Position numbers and translations under genes: made by a program. From the NCBI RefSeq assembly GCF_000739575.1, contig NZ_BBJO01000014.1, forward strand, positions 1 to 64,000: 64,000 nt of DNA. Direction: 5' to 3'. The stretch is from Halobellus rufus. GTDB taxonomy: Archaea; Halobacteriota; Halobacteria; Halobacteriales; Haloferacaceae. Numbering within the stretch: position 1 is the first letter of the stretch; each line of letters opens with the position of its first letter. A model generated the notes under the pieces. The model was not told where the DNA came from. It made no database searches and was given only the letters and a program-made list of their open reading frames with translations. This document shows positions 25,117 through 34,070 of this stretch, piece after piece.

Positions 25117-27561
25117 CTACCGTAGATTCCGTCCGGCCAAGATCGCAACCGACCCCAAGAGCGCAGAGTGGTACATCAGTGTTCCTTCGATCTCTGTCCA
25201 CCAAGAGCCGATCGACGAGAGCGGCTGTATCATCAGGAGCGACCCGTCCGACGTCTCTGTGGTCGTGCTCTCCGTGGTAGTGGTGGTCGAGGAGTCGGTC
25301 GTGGTTGCCGTCGACGTGTCGTCTCCGGTAGTCTCGTTCGACGACGTCGTCGTCGCAGTATCCGTGGTGGATGACTCCGTGGTCGTTTCGGTAGTCGTCG
25401 TGGACGATTCAGTCGTCGTGGTGTCCGTGGTGGACGACTCCGTGGTCGTTGCGGTAGTGGTCGCGGATGATTCCGTGGTGGTTGCGGTTGTCGTCGTTGA
25501 CGACTCAGTGGTGCTCGCGGCATCCGTCGTGGACGACTCGGTAGTCGTCGCGGTCTCTGTGGTCGGCGAATTCGTCGTGTCCGTCGACGTCTGCGTCGTC
25601 GTGATCTCCGACGCCGTGGAAGTTTCGGTCGTCGTCGTCTCCGACGTTGTGGCCGTTTCAGTTGTCGTTCCGTCGTCGCCGCCGCCGCCACCGAAGAACC
25701 CGCCGTCGTCGTCCGATTCAGTCGTCTCCGTCGGCGTGGTCGTCTCCGTCGGACTCTCCGTCTCTGTCTGCGTCGACGTGTCTGGAGTTTCCGTCCCGGT
25801 GGCCGTCGAAGTCTCCGATTCGGTCGTCGTCGGCATCGGGGTGTCCGTGATCGGCGTCGTGGCGTTCACCTCCGGGACCGGCGAGTCACCATCGACCGAG
25901 GGTCCGACGCCGACGTCGGGTGCCCCCACGGCGAGTACGACGCCGGACAGCGAGAGGAGCACGCCGATCACGAGGAGGCCGCGCTGGAACGTGTCCTTGT
26001 GACGGTCGGCCCACGACTCGTTCCCCCACGACGGCCCGTCACCACCGAGTCCGGTACGGCGGGAGTGGATGGCGCTGGCGCGCGCTCCGATCGGGCCCGG
26101 GAGCGACGACAGCACGTCGAGCGCCTCGTCGACGTCGACCGCGCCGGTCAGGAACGCCACCGTGACGAAGACGACGAACCCGACCGGCGGGACGACCGCC
26201 AGCGCGAGGAGGCGTTGCCCGATCGCCATCGAGACCAGTACGATCGGGACGCCCGCGATCAGCCCAGTCCCGAGCACGCGGCCGATCCGCGCGTCGGCGA
26301 ACGGCTTGAATCCGAGATAGCGCGCGCTGAACAGGTTGAATATCGGGAGCGAGGAGTACCCCGTCGTCGTCGCGATCGCCGCCCCCGTGATCCCGTATCT
26401 GGGGATGAGAACCGCGTTCAATACGAGGTTGAGAAGCGCCGCAGCGCCCGTCGCCGCGATGAGCGGTTTCATGTCCGCCTTCGCGTGACTGATCGCGAGG
26501 ATCGGTCTGACGACGGCGAATCCGATCGTTCCGGGGAGGAGAACGAGGAGTGGCAGAACGACCGGCATCGACCCCTCGCCGAGATAGAGCGGGACGAAGT
26601 CCTTCGCCAGCGTCCCGAGGCCGATCGACAGCAGGAGTACGACCAACATCCCGTAGCGCGTCACCCGCGAGGCGATCTCGGTTATCTGCGCGGTTCTGCC
26701 GGCCGCCCACAGGTCGGAGACGGACTGGATGAGCATCGACTGGATCGACCGCGGGATGACCCAGAGGAACTGGCTGATGACCAGCGCGGACTTGTAGTAG
26801 CCGACCTGCGTCTCCGTGACGTGGGAGGCGAGCATCAGCACGTCGACGTGGTACATCGACGTGAGAAACAGCATATACACGACAGAGAGGTGATTGAAGC
26901 TGAACAGCTCCCGGGTCGGGAACCGGTCCGGTGTCCGACTGAAGATGCCGCGTAGCGAAACGTTCGTCCGGAGCCACCACAGCGCGAGCAGCGCGACGAG
27001 GCTGTTGACGACGACGAGTCCGACCATCAGTCCGCCGATCTCGAACCCGAGGTACGCGATACCGATGAGAACGAGTCGGGAGCCGACTTTGTTCAGGACT
27101 CGGAGTGGTTCCGAACGGTGCTCCTGCTTGAGCCCCATCAGCGCGCGTCGTGAGTACTCGCGGAACTGCGTCGCGATGGTCAGTCCGGCCAGCCCGTAGA
27201 AACCGACGACGTACTCGGGGCCCAAGTACCTCGTCACGATCCCGAACCGCGCCGCGGCGGCGAACGCGACCGCGGTCAACACCGCGAGGACGGTTCCCAA
27301 GCGGAAGTAGTACCCGAAGACGTGGGTCTCCCAGTTCCGGTGCGATCGGTCCTCGGAGAGATACTTGCGAGCGCCGCTGTTGATCCCCGAACTCATCAGG
27401 ATCGTCGAGATGCCGAAGACCGCCGTGAGCGTGCTGTACCGTCCGTACAGCTCGAATCCGAGGGTCGTGATGAGAATCGGCGTCAGTACCACCGAGGACA
27501 GCACGATGAAGATGCGTCCTCCCACGATCGAGAGGAACGCAGTGACCATATTCCGCCTCAT
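25117..27561 (-). CDS. Polysaccharide flippase with a long Thr-rich tail
   Basis: An 814-residue protein. Residues ~1-470 carry about 12-14 transmembrane helices of the MATE/MVF (Wzx-type) superfamily that flips lipid-linked glycans. Another hydrophobic segment at ~520-545 is followed by ~240 residues of near-pure Thr/Ser/Glu (repeats such as TTTESSTTT) with a short Gly-rich insert (GGFFGGGGGDD), and the last ~20 residues are hydrophobic again. The tail looks like an extracellular, potentially O-glycosylated mucin-like stalk, anchored at both ends. Usual flippases are ~450-500 residues, so the fusion is odd. It lies 128 bp downstream of the lipoprotein gene on the same strand. Confidence 0.85.
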   Translation of the reverse strand: MRRNMVTAFLSIVGGRIFIVLSSVVLTPILITTLGFELYGRYSTLTAVFGISTILMSSGINSGARKYLSEDRSHRNWETHVFGYYFRLGTVLAVLTAVAFAAAARFGIVTRYLGPEYVVGFYGLAGLTIATQFREYSRRALMGLKQEHRSEPLRVLNKVGSRLVLIGIAYLGFEIGGLMVGLVVVNSLVALLALWWLRTNVSLRGIFSRTPDRFPTRELFSFNHLSVVYMLFLTSMYHVDVLMLASHVTETQVGYYKSALVISQFLWVIPRSIQSMLIQSVSDLWAAGRTAQITEIASRVTRYGMLVVLLLSIGLGTLAKDFVPLYLGEGSMPVVLPLLVLLPGTIGFAVVRPILAISHAKADMKPLIAATGAAALLNLVLNAVLIPRYGITGAAIATTTGYSSLPIFNLFSARYLGFKPFADARIGRVLGTGLIAGVPIVLVSMAIGQRLLALAVVPPVGFVVFVTVAFLTGAVDVDEALDVLSSLPGPIGARASAIHSRRTGLGGDGPSWGNESWADRHKDTFQRGLLVIGVLLSLSGVVLAVGAPDVGVGPSVDGDSPVPEVNATTPITDTPMPTTTESETSTATGTETPDTSTQTETESPTETTTPTETTESDDDGGFFGGGGGDDGTTTETATTSETTTTETSTASEITTTQTSTDTTNSPTTETATTTESSTTDAASTTESSTTTTATTTESSATTTATTTESSTTDTTTTESSTTTTETTTESSTTDTATTTSSNETTGDDTSTATTTDSSTTTTTESTTTETSDGSLLMIQPLSSIGSWWTEIEGTLMYHSALLGSVAILAGRNLR
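25259..25830 (-). repeat. Low-complexity Thr/Ser codon repeat inside the flippase gene
   Basis: Roughly 570 bp of degenerate repeats (GTCGTCGTGGACGACTC-like units on the + strand) encode the Thr-rich tail. Units of about 24-33 bp recur with point differences, which makes the tract prone to length change. Confidence 0.7.
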
Positions 27562-27688
27562 AGTCGCTCCGTCGGGCCTCCCGCCGCGGCTGCACTCGTC
27601 GGTCGGAACCGCCGATATCGATGGCGTATCGAGTCCTGATCGCGTGCTGTCCGGTTGCGTACGTGCATAAATCCGAGGTAGCGGGGGA

Positions 27689-28645
27689 TCAGTCCGAGGA
27701 TCCGATCTCGATGGCGACGGAATCGCCGTTCTTCAGATAGTACTCCGTCGGGTCGACGGGTTCGCCGTTGACCGTCACCGTGGCGGTCCCGTTCTCACCG
27801 TCGTAGGGGTACCTCGTCCCGTTGTAGACGACGGCCTCGTCGGTCACGTTGATGCCCTCCAGCGTCGACAGCCCGTAGGCGAGCGTGACGTGTGCCGAGT
27901 GAGCGTGCCACGGCTCGGCGTGGCCGCCCTCGAAGTGGAAGTGATCGTTGTGTCCGGCCTGCTGGTATCGTTCCCGGCTGAAGTCGAGTTCCTGCCCGTC
28001 GACGACGAAGTCGATCGTTCCGTGGACGTGGAGTTGCTCCGGCGGGATGTACTCGCCGGGCGTGGCGACGTCCGAATCGTCAGTCACGACTAGGACCCAG
28101 ACTTCGTCGTCAGATTCGAGCACGTACTCCTCGGGATCGACCTCGTGGCTCCCGACGCGGTAACTGATCTCCGTCCCGTCGGCCGACTCGTCGTAGGACT
28201 CCCCGTCGTAGGAGAGCGACGACTCCTCCGCCTCGACTCCCGCCGCCGAGAGGACGTTCGCGAGCGTCACGCTCTCGTTCGTGGCCCACGTATCGACGTC
28301 GTGCATTCGAACGGGAGCGTCGTCGCCGAGACTCCGTTCGAGGTCGACGCGGTCGCCGGCGATCATCACGGCCATCTCCCCGCTGTACTCGGCGTCGATC
28401 TCCACGCTAGCGGCTTCGGTCGACGCGTTCGACTCCGTGTGTGAGTGGGAGTGTCCGTCCTCCGTGGCCGACTCCGCAGTCGTCGTTTCGTTGCTCTCGA
28501 CGGCGGCGGTCGTGCCGGTCCCGTCGTCGACGGTCGGTCCGCCCTCGTCGGCACCACTCAGTGACGAACAGCCCGCTGTCGTCATCAGGAGGCCGACGAG
28601 AAGCGCGATGCTCACGCGTTTCACCGTGGTCGATTTGCGTTCCAT
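27689..28645 (-). CDS. His-rich surface lipoprotein
   Basis: A 318-residue protein with a Sec-type lipoprotein signal (VGLLMTTAGC lipobox) and a Thr/Glu linker containing a short GHSHSH stretch. The body has a His-rich region (QLHVHGT, GHNDHFHFEGGHAEPWHAHSAH) that could bind a transition metal. The C-terminus (VTVNGEPVDPTEYYL) looks like a beta-sandwich carrying a molybdopterin-oxidoreductase-like edge strand. I cannot assign a family. The ATG is 35 bp downstream of a promoter element that faces it, and the divergent DUF4129 operon has its own copy next to it. Metal binding is inferred only from histidine clustering. Confidence 0.8.
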   Translation of the reverse strand: MERKSTTVKRVSIALLVGLLMTTAGCSSLSGADEGGPTVDDGTGTTAAVESNETTTAESATEDGHSHSHTESNASTEAASVEIDAEYSGEMAVMIAGDRVDLERSLGDDAPVRMHDVDTWATNESVTLANVLSAAGVEAEESSLSYDGESYDESADGTEISYRVGSHEVDPEEYVLESDDEVWVLVVTDDSDVATPGEYIPPEQLHVHGTIDFVVDGQELDFSRERYQQAGHNDHFHFEGGHAEPWHAHSAHVTLAYGLSTLEGINVTDEAVVYNGTRYPYDGENGTATVTVNGEPVDPTEYYLKNGDSVAIEIGSSD

Positions 28646-28680
28646 TTCGGTCTCGACCGCTACGTCACACGCTCCCCTCG

Positions 28681-28700
28681 TTATTATCGAGTACGTAGCC
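28681..28700 (-). promoter_or_regulatory. Locus-wide promoter element, lipoprotein copy
   Basis: + strand TTATTATC-GAGTA-CGTAGCC. The TTATTATC arm is perfect, the other arm degenerate. It is 35 bp upstream of the lipoprotein ATG. Confidence 0.6.
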
Positions 28701-28703
28701 GGC

Positions 28704-28723
28704 GCTTATCGTCCGGATAATAA
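28704..28723 (+). promoter_or_regulatory. Locus-wide promoter element, DUF4129-operon copy (perfect consensus)
   Basis: GCTTATC-GTCCG-GATAATAA, back-to-back with the lipoprotein copy (3 bp between them). It predicts transcription from about 28747, downstream of the ATG at 28740, so the ATG at 28788 is the better start. Confidence 0.7.
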
Positions 28724-28787
28724 GGAGCGAAGACGCGCGATGGCCAACAAACGTGATACCAATCCACACTCACGGAGGGCGGTTCGA

Positions 28788-29576
28788 ATGAACCGAGATC
28801 GAGTGCTCACGCTCGCGCTGGCTCTCGTCTGCCTACTCGCCGTCGGGTCGGCGGCAGGGTCCCTCGAGTCTGCGGTGGATTCCACACCGAGCGAGGCGGT
28901 CGACCTCGATTACGCCTCGCTCCCGATGAGCGGGGAGGAGGCCGGCGAGGTCCAGCAGACGTATCGGTCGCTCGCCGGAGATTCGGGCTCGTCCGCAGAC
29001 GCGGCGGGATCAGACACCGTGCGCGCGCGTCAGAGACAGGCGTCGACCGAGTCACCGGCCGCCGGCGAGTCCGCAGCCGAGTCGAAGGCGTCGACGCTTC
29101 GGACTTCCGCGCTGACGCGCCTCTTCGAGTACCTCCGGTCGTTGCTGAGCCGGCTTCTCGTGGTCTTCGGCGCGTTCGTCGCACTCGCCGGCGCCGTGCT
29201 GGCCGCTCGCTACGGTCCACGGTTGTTTGACCGCTTCCGTCAGCGGTCCGACGTCGACGACCGTAGCCCTCCGTCCGACGCCGAGATTCGGACCACAGAT
29301 AGTGATGGTCGAACGCCACGGCCACAAAACGAGGTCACCGAAGCGTGGCACGAGATGGTCCGCCGACTGAAACTCGAAGATCGCGAACCGCTGACGCCCC
29401 GCGAGCGGGCCGCCCTCGCCCGCCGGGAAGGGGCCGACGCAACCACCGTCTGGTCGCTGACGGAGCTGTTCGAGGAGGTCAGGTACGGCGACGCGCCGGT
29501 CACCGAGGAGCGACGGCGACGTGCGCGGAAGTACCTCGATCAGCTTCGTCGAAGCGAGCAGCGAGAGGATCGATGA
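28788..29576 (+). CDS. DUF4129 domain membrane protein
   Basis: A 262-residue protein with an N-terminal signal or anchor helix (VLTLALALVCLLAVG), a variable Ser/Ala-rich linker, a transmembrane helix at ~115-140 and a C-terminal cytoplasmic DUF4129 domain (ending with REPLTPRERAALARREG and YLDQLRR). DUF4129 is the part found next to transglutaminase-like and DUF58/MoxR genes in archaea and bacteria. Its stop overlaps the next ATG. I chose 28788 over 28740 from promoter spacing and the position of the signal helix. Confidence 0.8.
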   Translation: MNRDRVLTLALALVCLLAVGSAAGSLESAVDSTPSEAVDLDYASLPMSGEEAGEVQQTYRSLAGDSGSSADAAGSDTVRARQRQASTESPAAGESAAESKASTLRTSALTRLFEYLRSLLSRLLVVFGAFVALAGAVLAARYGPRLFDRFRQRSDVDDRSPPSDAEIRTTDSDGRTPRPQNEVTEAWHEMVRRLKLEDREPLTPRERAALARREGADATTVWSLTELFEEVRYGDAPVTEERRRRARKYLDQLRRSEQREDR

Positions 29577-30148
29577 ACACTCGGCAGACGCTCCTCGGTG
29601 GCGTCGGCGTGCTCTGTCTCGCCCTCGGTGCCAGTGTCCGAGACGTCTCCGTATCAGCCGCTCCCGTCGAATCGGGCGGAGACTACTTGCTGATCGCGCT
29701 CCTCGCCGGGACCGCGCTGCTGGCTGCGATCGCGGTCCTCGCCTCCGGCAGAACCCGAAACCTCCGACAGACGGAGACGCCCGACCCGGAGACGCCGGTC
29801 CAGTATCCGCACCCCGGCCGCGAGTTCGACGAGTCGGTCCGGCGCTGGGGCTTTCGGACACCCGTCGGCAGTGCCGACGCCACCGACGTGATCGAGGACC
29901 GACTTCGCACGGCCGCCGTCAAGGCGACGATGCACGCGGAAAACTGCGGGCGGACCCGCGCACGGCGCGCCGTAGAACGCGGCGAGTGGACCGACGACGG
30001 CGTCGCTGCGGCCTTCCTCGACCCATCACGTGGGCGGACCGTCACTGCTGTTCTCGCCGCTCTCGTGCGGTTCCAACTACCGGCCGAATTCCGCGCGCGT
30101 CGGACCGCAGACGCGGTATACGATCTCGCCCGGAGTGATACCCAGTGA
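29573..30148 (+). CDS. DUF7269-like membrane protein
   Basis: A 191-residue protein with two N-terminal transmembrane helices (~8-25 and ~40-60) and a soluble C-terminal domain of ~120 residues containing FDESVRRWG and CGRTRARRAVERGEWTDD. This matches the haloarchaeal family that always sits between DUF4129 and DUF58 genes; the family name is from memory. Overlaps both neighbours by 4 bp, so it belongs to the same operon. Function unknown. Confidence 0.75.
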   Translation: MNTRQTLLGGVGVLCLALGASVRDVSVSAAPVESGGDYLLIALLAGTALLAAIAVLASGRTRNLRQTETPDPETPVQYPHPGREFDESVRRWGFRTPVGSADATDVIEDRLRTAAVKATMHAENCGRTRARRAVERGEWTDDGVAAAFLDPSRGRTVTAVLAALVRFQLPAEFRARRTADAVYDLARSDTQ

Positions 30149-31404
30149 CGATCCCGACGCGGACCAACCGGTGGCGAGGGATCGTCGCGGTCTCGCTCGC
30201 CGTCGCCGCGGCAGGTCTGTTGGCCGAGCAACGGGCGGTGTTCCTGCTCTCGACGGTAGGTGTCGTCTTCGCCGCCTACAGCCGAACGGCGTCGGTGCCG
30301 ACGCCTGCGCTCGGGATCGAACGCCGGGTGGACGCGCCGTCGCCCGCCGAGGGCGACGAGGTCGAAGTGACCGTAGCGATCACCAACGAGGGATCCTCGC
30401 TGCTTTTCGACTGCCGCGTCGTCGACGGCGTCCCACCGGCGCTCTCGGTCGTCGAGAGATCCCCGAGGCGGGGAATGGTTCTCCCGCCCGGGGCGACCCG
30501 GACCTTCTCCTACGTCGTCGAGGCGGAACGCGGCTATCACCCCTTCGGAGCGGCGACAGCCATCGTTAGAGACCCGAGTGGGACCGAAGAAGTCGAGGTC
30601 GCGCTGCGGACCGACAGCGCCACCGTCCTCGATTGCACGAGCGCCCTTCCGGAGCCGCCCCACCGCGGTCAGGCGCTCGATGTCGCGGGTACCGCCGTTT
30701 CCGACGGAACGGGGTCAGGAATCGAGTTTCAACAGACGAGGGCCTACCGGCGTGGCGACCCTCCGAGTCGAATCGACTGGAAGCGGTACGCGTCGACCGG
30801 GAGGCTGACGACCGTCGAGTTCCGCTCGGAGCGGGCGCTCTCTGCGGTGGTTCTCGTCGACGCCCGTGAGACGTCCCGGCGAAGCTCCCCGTCCGGAGCG
30901 AACGCCGTCGACGCGAGCATCTCCGCGGCGGCGCAGTTGGTTTCCTCGTTCTCGAACCGGTGTCGCGTCGGCCTCGCGGCCATCTCGGCGGAGCCGTTCT
31001 TCGCTGCGCCGGCCAGCGGGGGAGATCACCGCCAGAAGTTACGACACCGCCTGGCGACGCATCTGTCGTTCTCCGAGCGGGGAACCGGCGACGAAGAGCC
31101 GATCGACGCGCAAGTGCAGTCGCTGCTGGTTCGGCTCGCCGAACGGACGCAGATCGTCTTCGTCTCGCCGCTCTGCGACGGCGGTGCAGTCGACGCGGTG
31201 AACCGATTCGAGAGTCGCAACCACCCGGTGACGGTCGTGTCACCCGACGTGACGACCGACGGGACCGCGGGAGAGCGGTTGGCGACCGTCGAACGAACGA
31301 ACCGGATTCGATCGCTCCGGCGGGCCGACGTGCCGGTCGTCGACTGGACGCCGGAAACTCCGCTGCGGCTCGCGGTCGAGCGACAACTGAACGATCGACT
31401 ATGA
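30145..31404 (+). CDS. DUF58 domain protein
   Basis: A 419-residue DUF58 protein. Two short N-terminal hydrophobic segments (~13-45) are followed by a conserved beta-rich domain and, near residues ~200-222, the family hallmark YRRGDPPSRIDWKRYASTGRL, here with Asp and Trp intact. The C-terminal half resembles a von Willebrand A domain but without an obvious MIDAS DxSxS. DUF58 proteins pair with MoxR AAA ATPases as chaperone-like systems acting on membrane or surface complexes. It starts with GTG overlapping the preceding TGA. Confidence 0.88.
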   Translation: MTIPTRTNRWRGIVAVSLAVAAAGLLAEQRAVFLLSTVGVVFAAYSRTASVPTPALGIERRVDAPSPAEGDEVEVTVAITNEGSSLLFDCRVVDGVPPALSVVERSPRRGMVLPPGATRTFSYVVEAERGYHPFGAATAIVRDPSGTEEVEVALRTDSATVLDCTSALPEPPHRGQALDVAGTAVSDGTGSGIEFQQTRAYRRGDPPSRIDWKRYASTGRLTTVEFRSERALSAVVLVDARETSRRSSPSGANAVDASISAAAQLVSSFSNRCRVGLAAISAEPFFAAPASGGDHRQKLRHRLATHLSFSERGTGDEEPIDAQVQSLLVRLAERTQIVFVSPLCDGGAVDAVNRFESRNHPVTVVSPDVTTDGTAGERLATVERTNRIRSLRRADVPVVDWTPETPLRLAVERQLNDRL

Positions 31405-32084
31405 GCGCACCGCTCGACAGACGCCCCGCCCGACTCAGTTCGTTCCTCTCGCTCGGCATCGCCGCGACCGTCGTCTCGGTCCTCGAACCCGACTCGTCGA
31501 TGGGAGTCCTCGCGGTGGTCCTCGGCCTCGTCGTCGCGAGAGCGGGAGCCCACCGGTTCCGCTCTGACGGCCGCCTCCACGGGTCCGCGGCTCTGTCGGT
31601 CGGGGGTGGTGTCGGACTGGCCGGAATCGCTCTCGCGACGTCGAGCACGACGGATCTGGCGGGGCTGATCGAAGTGGGTCTGGGCGTCGCCGGGATCGGC
31701 TGTCTCGGCCTCGCGACGCTCCCGATGCGAGCGGTCGGCTCCCGGCTCTTTCTCAAGGCCGGATCGGCGTCGGTCCTCTTCGCGGTTCTGGCGGGGGCGC
31801 TGTTCGGATCGGTCAGCGGTGCGGTCGCACTCGCCGCGTGTGCGGGGGTCGTCGCCGCGTGGGACGCCGCCGAGAACGCCGTTACCGTCGGGGAACAACT
31901 CGGCGACGAGGCGCGGACGTGGACCATCGAGGTCACACATCTCGCCGGGACGGGTCTCGTCGGCGCGGTCTCGGTGGGGACCGGACTGGTCGTCAAAGGC
32001 GTCGGCGTCGACGGACTGTCACTTCACTCGCTCGCGCTCGTGCTCGTCGGAGTGGTCGCGCTCACGCTCGCCCTCCACGACTGA
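31401..32084 (+). CDS. DUF7519-like polytopic membrane protein
   Basis: A 227-residue protein that is mostly hydrophobic, with about six transmembrane helices, starting MSAPLDRRPARLSS. It overlaps the DUF58 stop by 4 bp (ATGA) and ends 23 bp inside the 3' end of the opposing moxR gene. It matches a haloarchaeal family that closes DUF4129-DUF58 operons; function unknown. Confidence 0.75.
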   Translation: MSAPLDRRPARLSSFLSLGIAATVVSVLEPDSSMGVLAVVLGLVVARAGAHRFRSDGRLHGSAALSVGGGVGLAGIALATSSTTDLAGLIEVGLGVAGIGCLGLATLPMRAVGSRLFLKAGSASVLFAVLAGALFGSVSGAVALAACAGVVAAWDAAENAVTVGEQLGDEARTWTIEVTHLAGTGLVGAVSVGTGLVVKGVGVDGLSLHSLALVLVGVVALTLALHD

Positions 32085-33029
32085 CGGTCGGCACGGAAAC
32101 CTCCGCGAGCACGTCGTCGACGATCTGCTCTCGGGTCACGTTTTCGACCTTCGCCTCCGCCGTCGGAACGAGTCGGTGAGCGAGCGTCTCGTGGGCGATC
32201 GCTTTCACGTCGTCGGGGACGACGAAGCTCCGCCCGTAGATCGCGGCCGTCGCGCGAACGGCCTCGAAGAGCCGCTGGCAACCGCGAGGGGAGACGCCGA
32301 CGGCGGTGCGGGAGTCCGAGCGAGTCGCGTGGACGAGGTCGACGATGTACTCCTTGATGCCGTCTTCGACGTAGACGGTCTCGGTGGCCTGCTGCATCTC
32401 GCTCAAGACGTCCGCGGAGAGGACGCGCGAAACGGACGGAGTGGACGTGTCGCGCGCGTCCCGACGGTCGAGAAGCTCCCGTTCGGCCGCTTTATCGGGG
32501 TAGCCGAGGCTATCTTTGATGAGAAACCGGTCCTTCTGCGCCTCCGGTAGCGAGAAGGTGCCCTCTCCCCGCTCGACTGGGTTCTGCGTGGCGATGACGA
32601 AGAACGGCGTCGGGAGCGGGTGCGTCTCGCCGTCGACGGTCACCTGTCGCTCGGCCATCGCTTCGAGGAGGGCCGCCTGCGTCTTCGGCGAGGCCCGGTT
32701 GATCTCGTCGGCGAGGACCACGTTGGCGAACAGCGGTCCCTCGTTGAACTCGAAGGACCCTCGCGCTCGTCGAAGACGTACGTCCCCGTCACGTCGGACG
32801 GGAGGAGGTCCGGCGTGAATTGGACCCGAGAGAACGACAGCCCGAGTGCGGTGGCGAAACTCCGCGCCGTCAGGGTCTTTCCGGTCCCGGGGACGTCCTC
32901 CAAGAGGACGTGTCCTCCGGCGAGCACGCCGGTGAGAACGCGTCGCAGCACGGCCCTGTCAGCGACGACTGACCGGGACACCTCGTCGAGGACGCGCGCG
33001 CCTCGCTCGTCAACCTGGTCGAGGTCCAT
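32062..33029 (-). pseudogene. MoxR-family AAA ATPase gene interrupted by a one-base deletion
   Basis: Reading from the ATG at 33029, the first frame gives a normal MoxR start with Walker A LLEDVPGTGKT and FTPDLLPSDVTGTYVFDEREG, then goes out of frame near 32756-32762. In the next frame the protein continues perfectly (VVLADEINRA with Walker B, FFVIATQNPVE sensor 1, SPRGCQRLF sensor 2) to 32062. Restoring one base after the GAGGG codons would give a continuous ~322-residue protein of normal length. This is either a sequencing error, a recent inactivation, or rarely a programmed shift. The partner DUF58 gene converges on it, so loss of moxR would leave that system without its ATPase. The promoter still carries a good copy of the locus element. 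Confidence 0.82.
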
Positions 33030-33054
33030 ACGCCACCCTCGAAGTATCCGCCCA

Positions 33055-33074
33055 TTATTATCCAACTGATAAGC
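33055..33074 (-). promoter_or_regulatory. Locus-wide promoter element, moxR copy
   Basis: + strand TTATTATC-CAACT-GATAAGC, a near-perfect copy. It is 25 bp upstream of the moxR ATG. Confidence 0.7.
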
Positions 33075-33089
33075 CGAAACGGACCGCTC

Positions 33090-33109
33090 CGTTACCTGCC
33101 CGGTAATAA
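33090..33109 (+). promoter_or_regulatory. Locus-wide promoter element, GT2 copy
   Basis: CGTTACC-TGCCC-GGTAATAA. It ends 34 bp before the ATG at 33144 but only 4 bp before the in-frame ATG at 33114, which favours the later start. Confidence 0.65.
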
Positions 33110-33143
33110 AGGGATGCCGGGCAGGACTGTCGGTCGATACTCG

Positions 33144-34064
33144 ATGCCTACAGTGAGCGTCATCATACCCACGTACAACCGCGCGGCCGACCTCCCGCGC
33201 GCCATCGACAGCGCGCTCGGCCAGACGCTCTCGGATCTGGAAGTGATCGTCGTCGACGACGCTTCGACCGACGACACCGAGTCCGTCGTCACCTCCTACG
33301 ACGACTCCCGCGTGAGCTACCTCGCTCACGAGACGAACCGCGGGGGGAGTGCCGCCCGAAACACGGGCATCGACGCCGCCACCGGCGAGTACATCGCACT
33401 CCTCGACTCCGACGACGAGTGGGCCCGAGAGAAACTCGAACGACAGGTACGGACGTTAGAGCAGCGTTCCGACGAGTGGATCGCCGCCTATTGCGGGACG
33501 ACGCTCATCGACGACGGCGCGGAGAACTCTCTCTGGGAGCGGTGTAAATCGCTCGTCGGCGGACACTCCTCTCGGGAGGGCGCAGAGGGGGGCGAAGAAC
33601 TCGTCAAGGAGATCTTCTTGGAGAACGTCCACACCAGCGCCGGATCGACGCTCGTCGTCGAGGCCGACGTCGTCGACCGGATCGGCGGATTCGACGAGTC
33701 GTTCGATCGGTACCAGGACACCGAGTTCCTCATCCGCGTGCTCAAGGAAGGGAAACTCGCCTACGTGGACGAACCACTGTTGCGTCGATACCCCTCCGGC
33801 GGTCCGGACGCGGACGCGGTTCGCCGCGCGAACGCGCACTTCCTCAAAACGTTCGCGGAGGACGTGGTCGAACTCGAAACGCGCGGCTACAACGTGACCG
33901 GGGTTCAGAAACACGCGGTCGCGTCGACGTATCTCCGCGAAGGTCGGTTCCGAACCGCGCTGACGTACTTCAGCGCCGGCGCGACGCTCTCCCCCTCGCA
34001 GCTACCGGGGCTGGCCTTCAATGCGCTTCGAGGCGTCCGTGCCGGCGCTAGGAGCGATTCCTGA
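33144..34064 (+). CDS. Family 2 glycosyltransferase
   Basis: A 306-residue GT-A enzyme beginning VSVIIPTYNRAADLPRAI, with VVDDASTDDT, ETNRGGSAARNTGI and the metal-binding LLDSDDEW (DxD-like). VDRIGGFDESFDRYQDTEFLIRV is the conserved ED-type acceptor region. No membrane helix is evident. It probably adds a sugar to a cytoplasmic lipid-linked oligosaccharide. The ATG at 33144 follows a promoter element by 34 bp; an upstream ATG at 33114 would leave almost no room for transcription start. Confidence 0.92.
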   Translation: MPTVSVIIPTYNRAADLPRAIDSALGQTLSDLEVIVVDDASTDDTESVVTSYDDSRVSYLAHETNRGGSAARNTGIDAATGEYIALLDSDDEWAREKLERQVRTLEQRSDEWIAAYCGTTLIDDGAENSLWERCKSLVGGHSSREGAEGGEELVKEIFLENVHTSAGSTLVVEADVVDRIGGFDESFDRYQDTEFLIRVLKEGKLAYVDEPLLRRYPSGGPDADAVRRANAHFLKTFAEDVVELETRGYNVTGVQKHAVASTYLREGRFRTALTYFSAGATLSPSQLPGLAFNALRGVRAGARSDS

Positions 34065-34070
34065 AACCGC

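Noticed and set aside
25259-26002. A Val/Asp-repeat protein on the + strand
   Set aside because: It is the antisense reading of the Thr/Ser codon repeat in the flippase tail.
30566-31996. A 476-codon minus-strand frame
   Set aside because: Antisense to the DUF58 and DUF7519-like genes; Pro/Arg/Ser composition unlike real proteins here.
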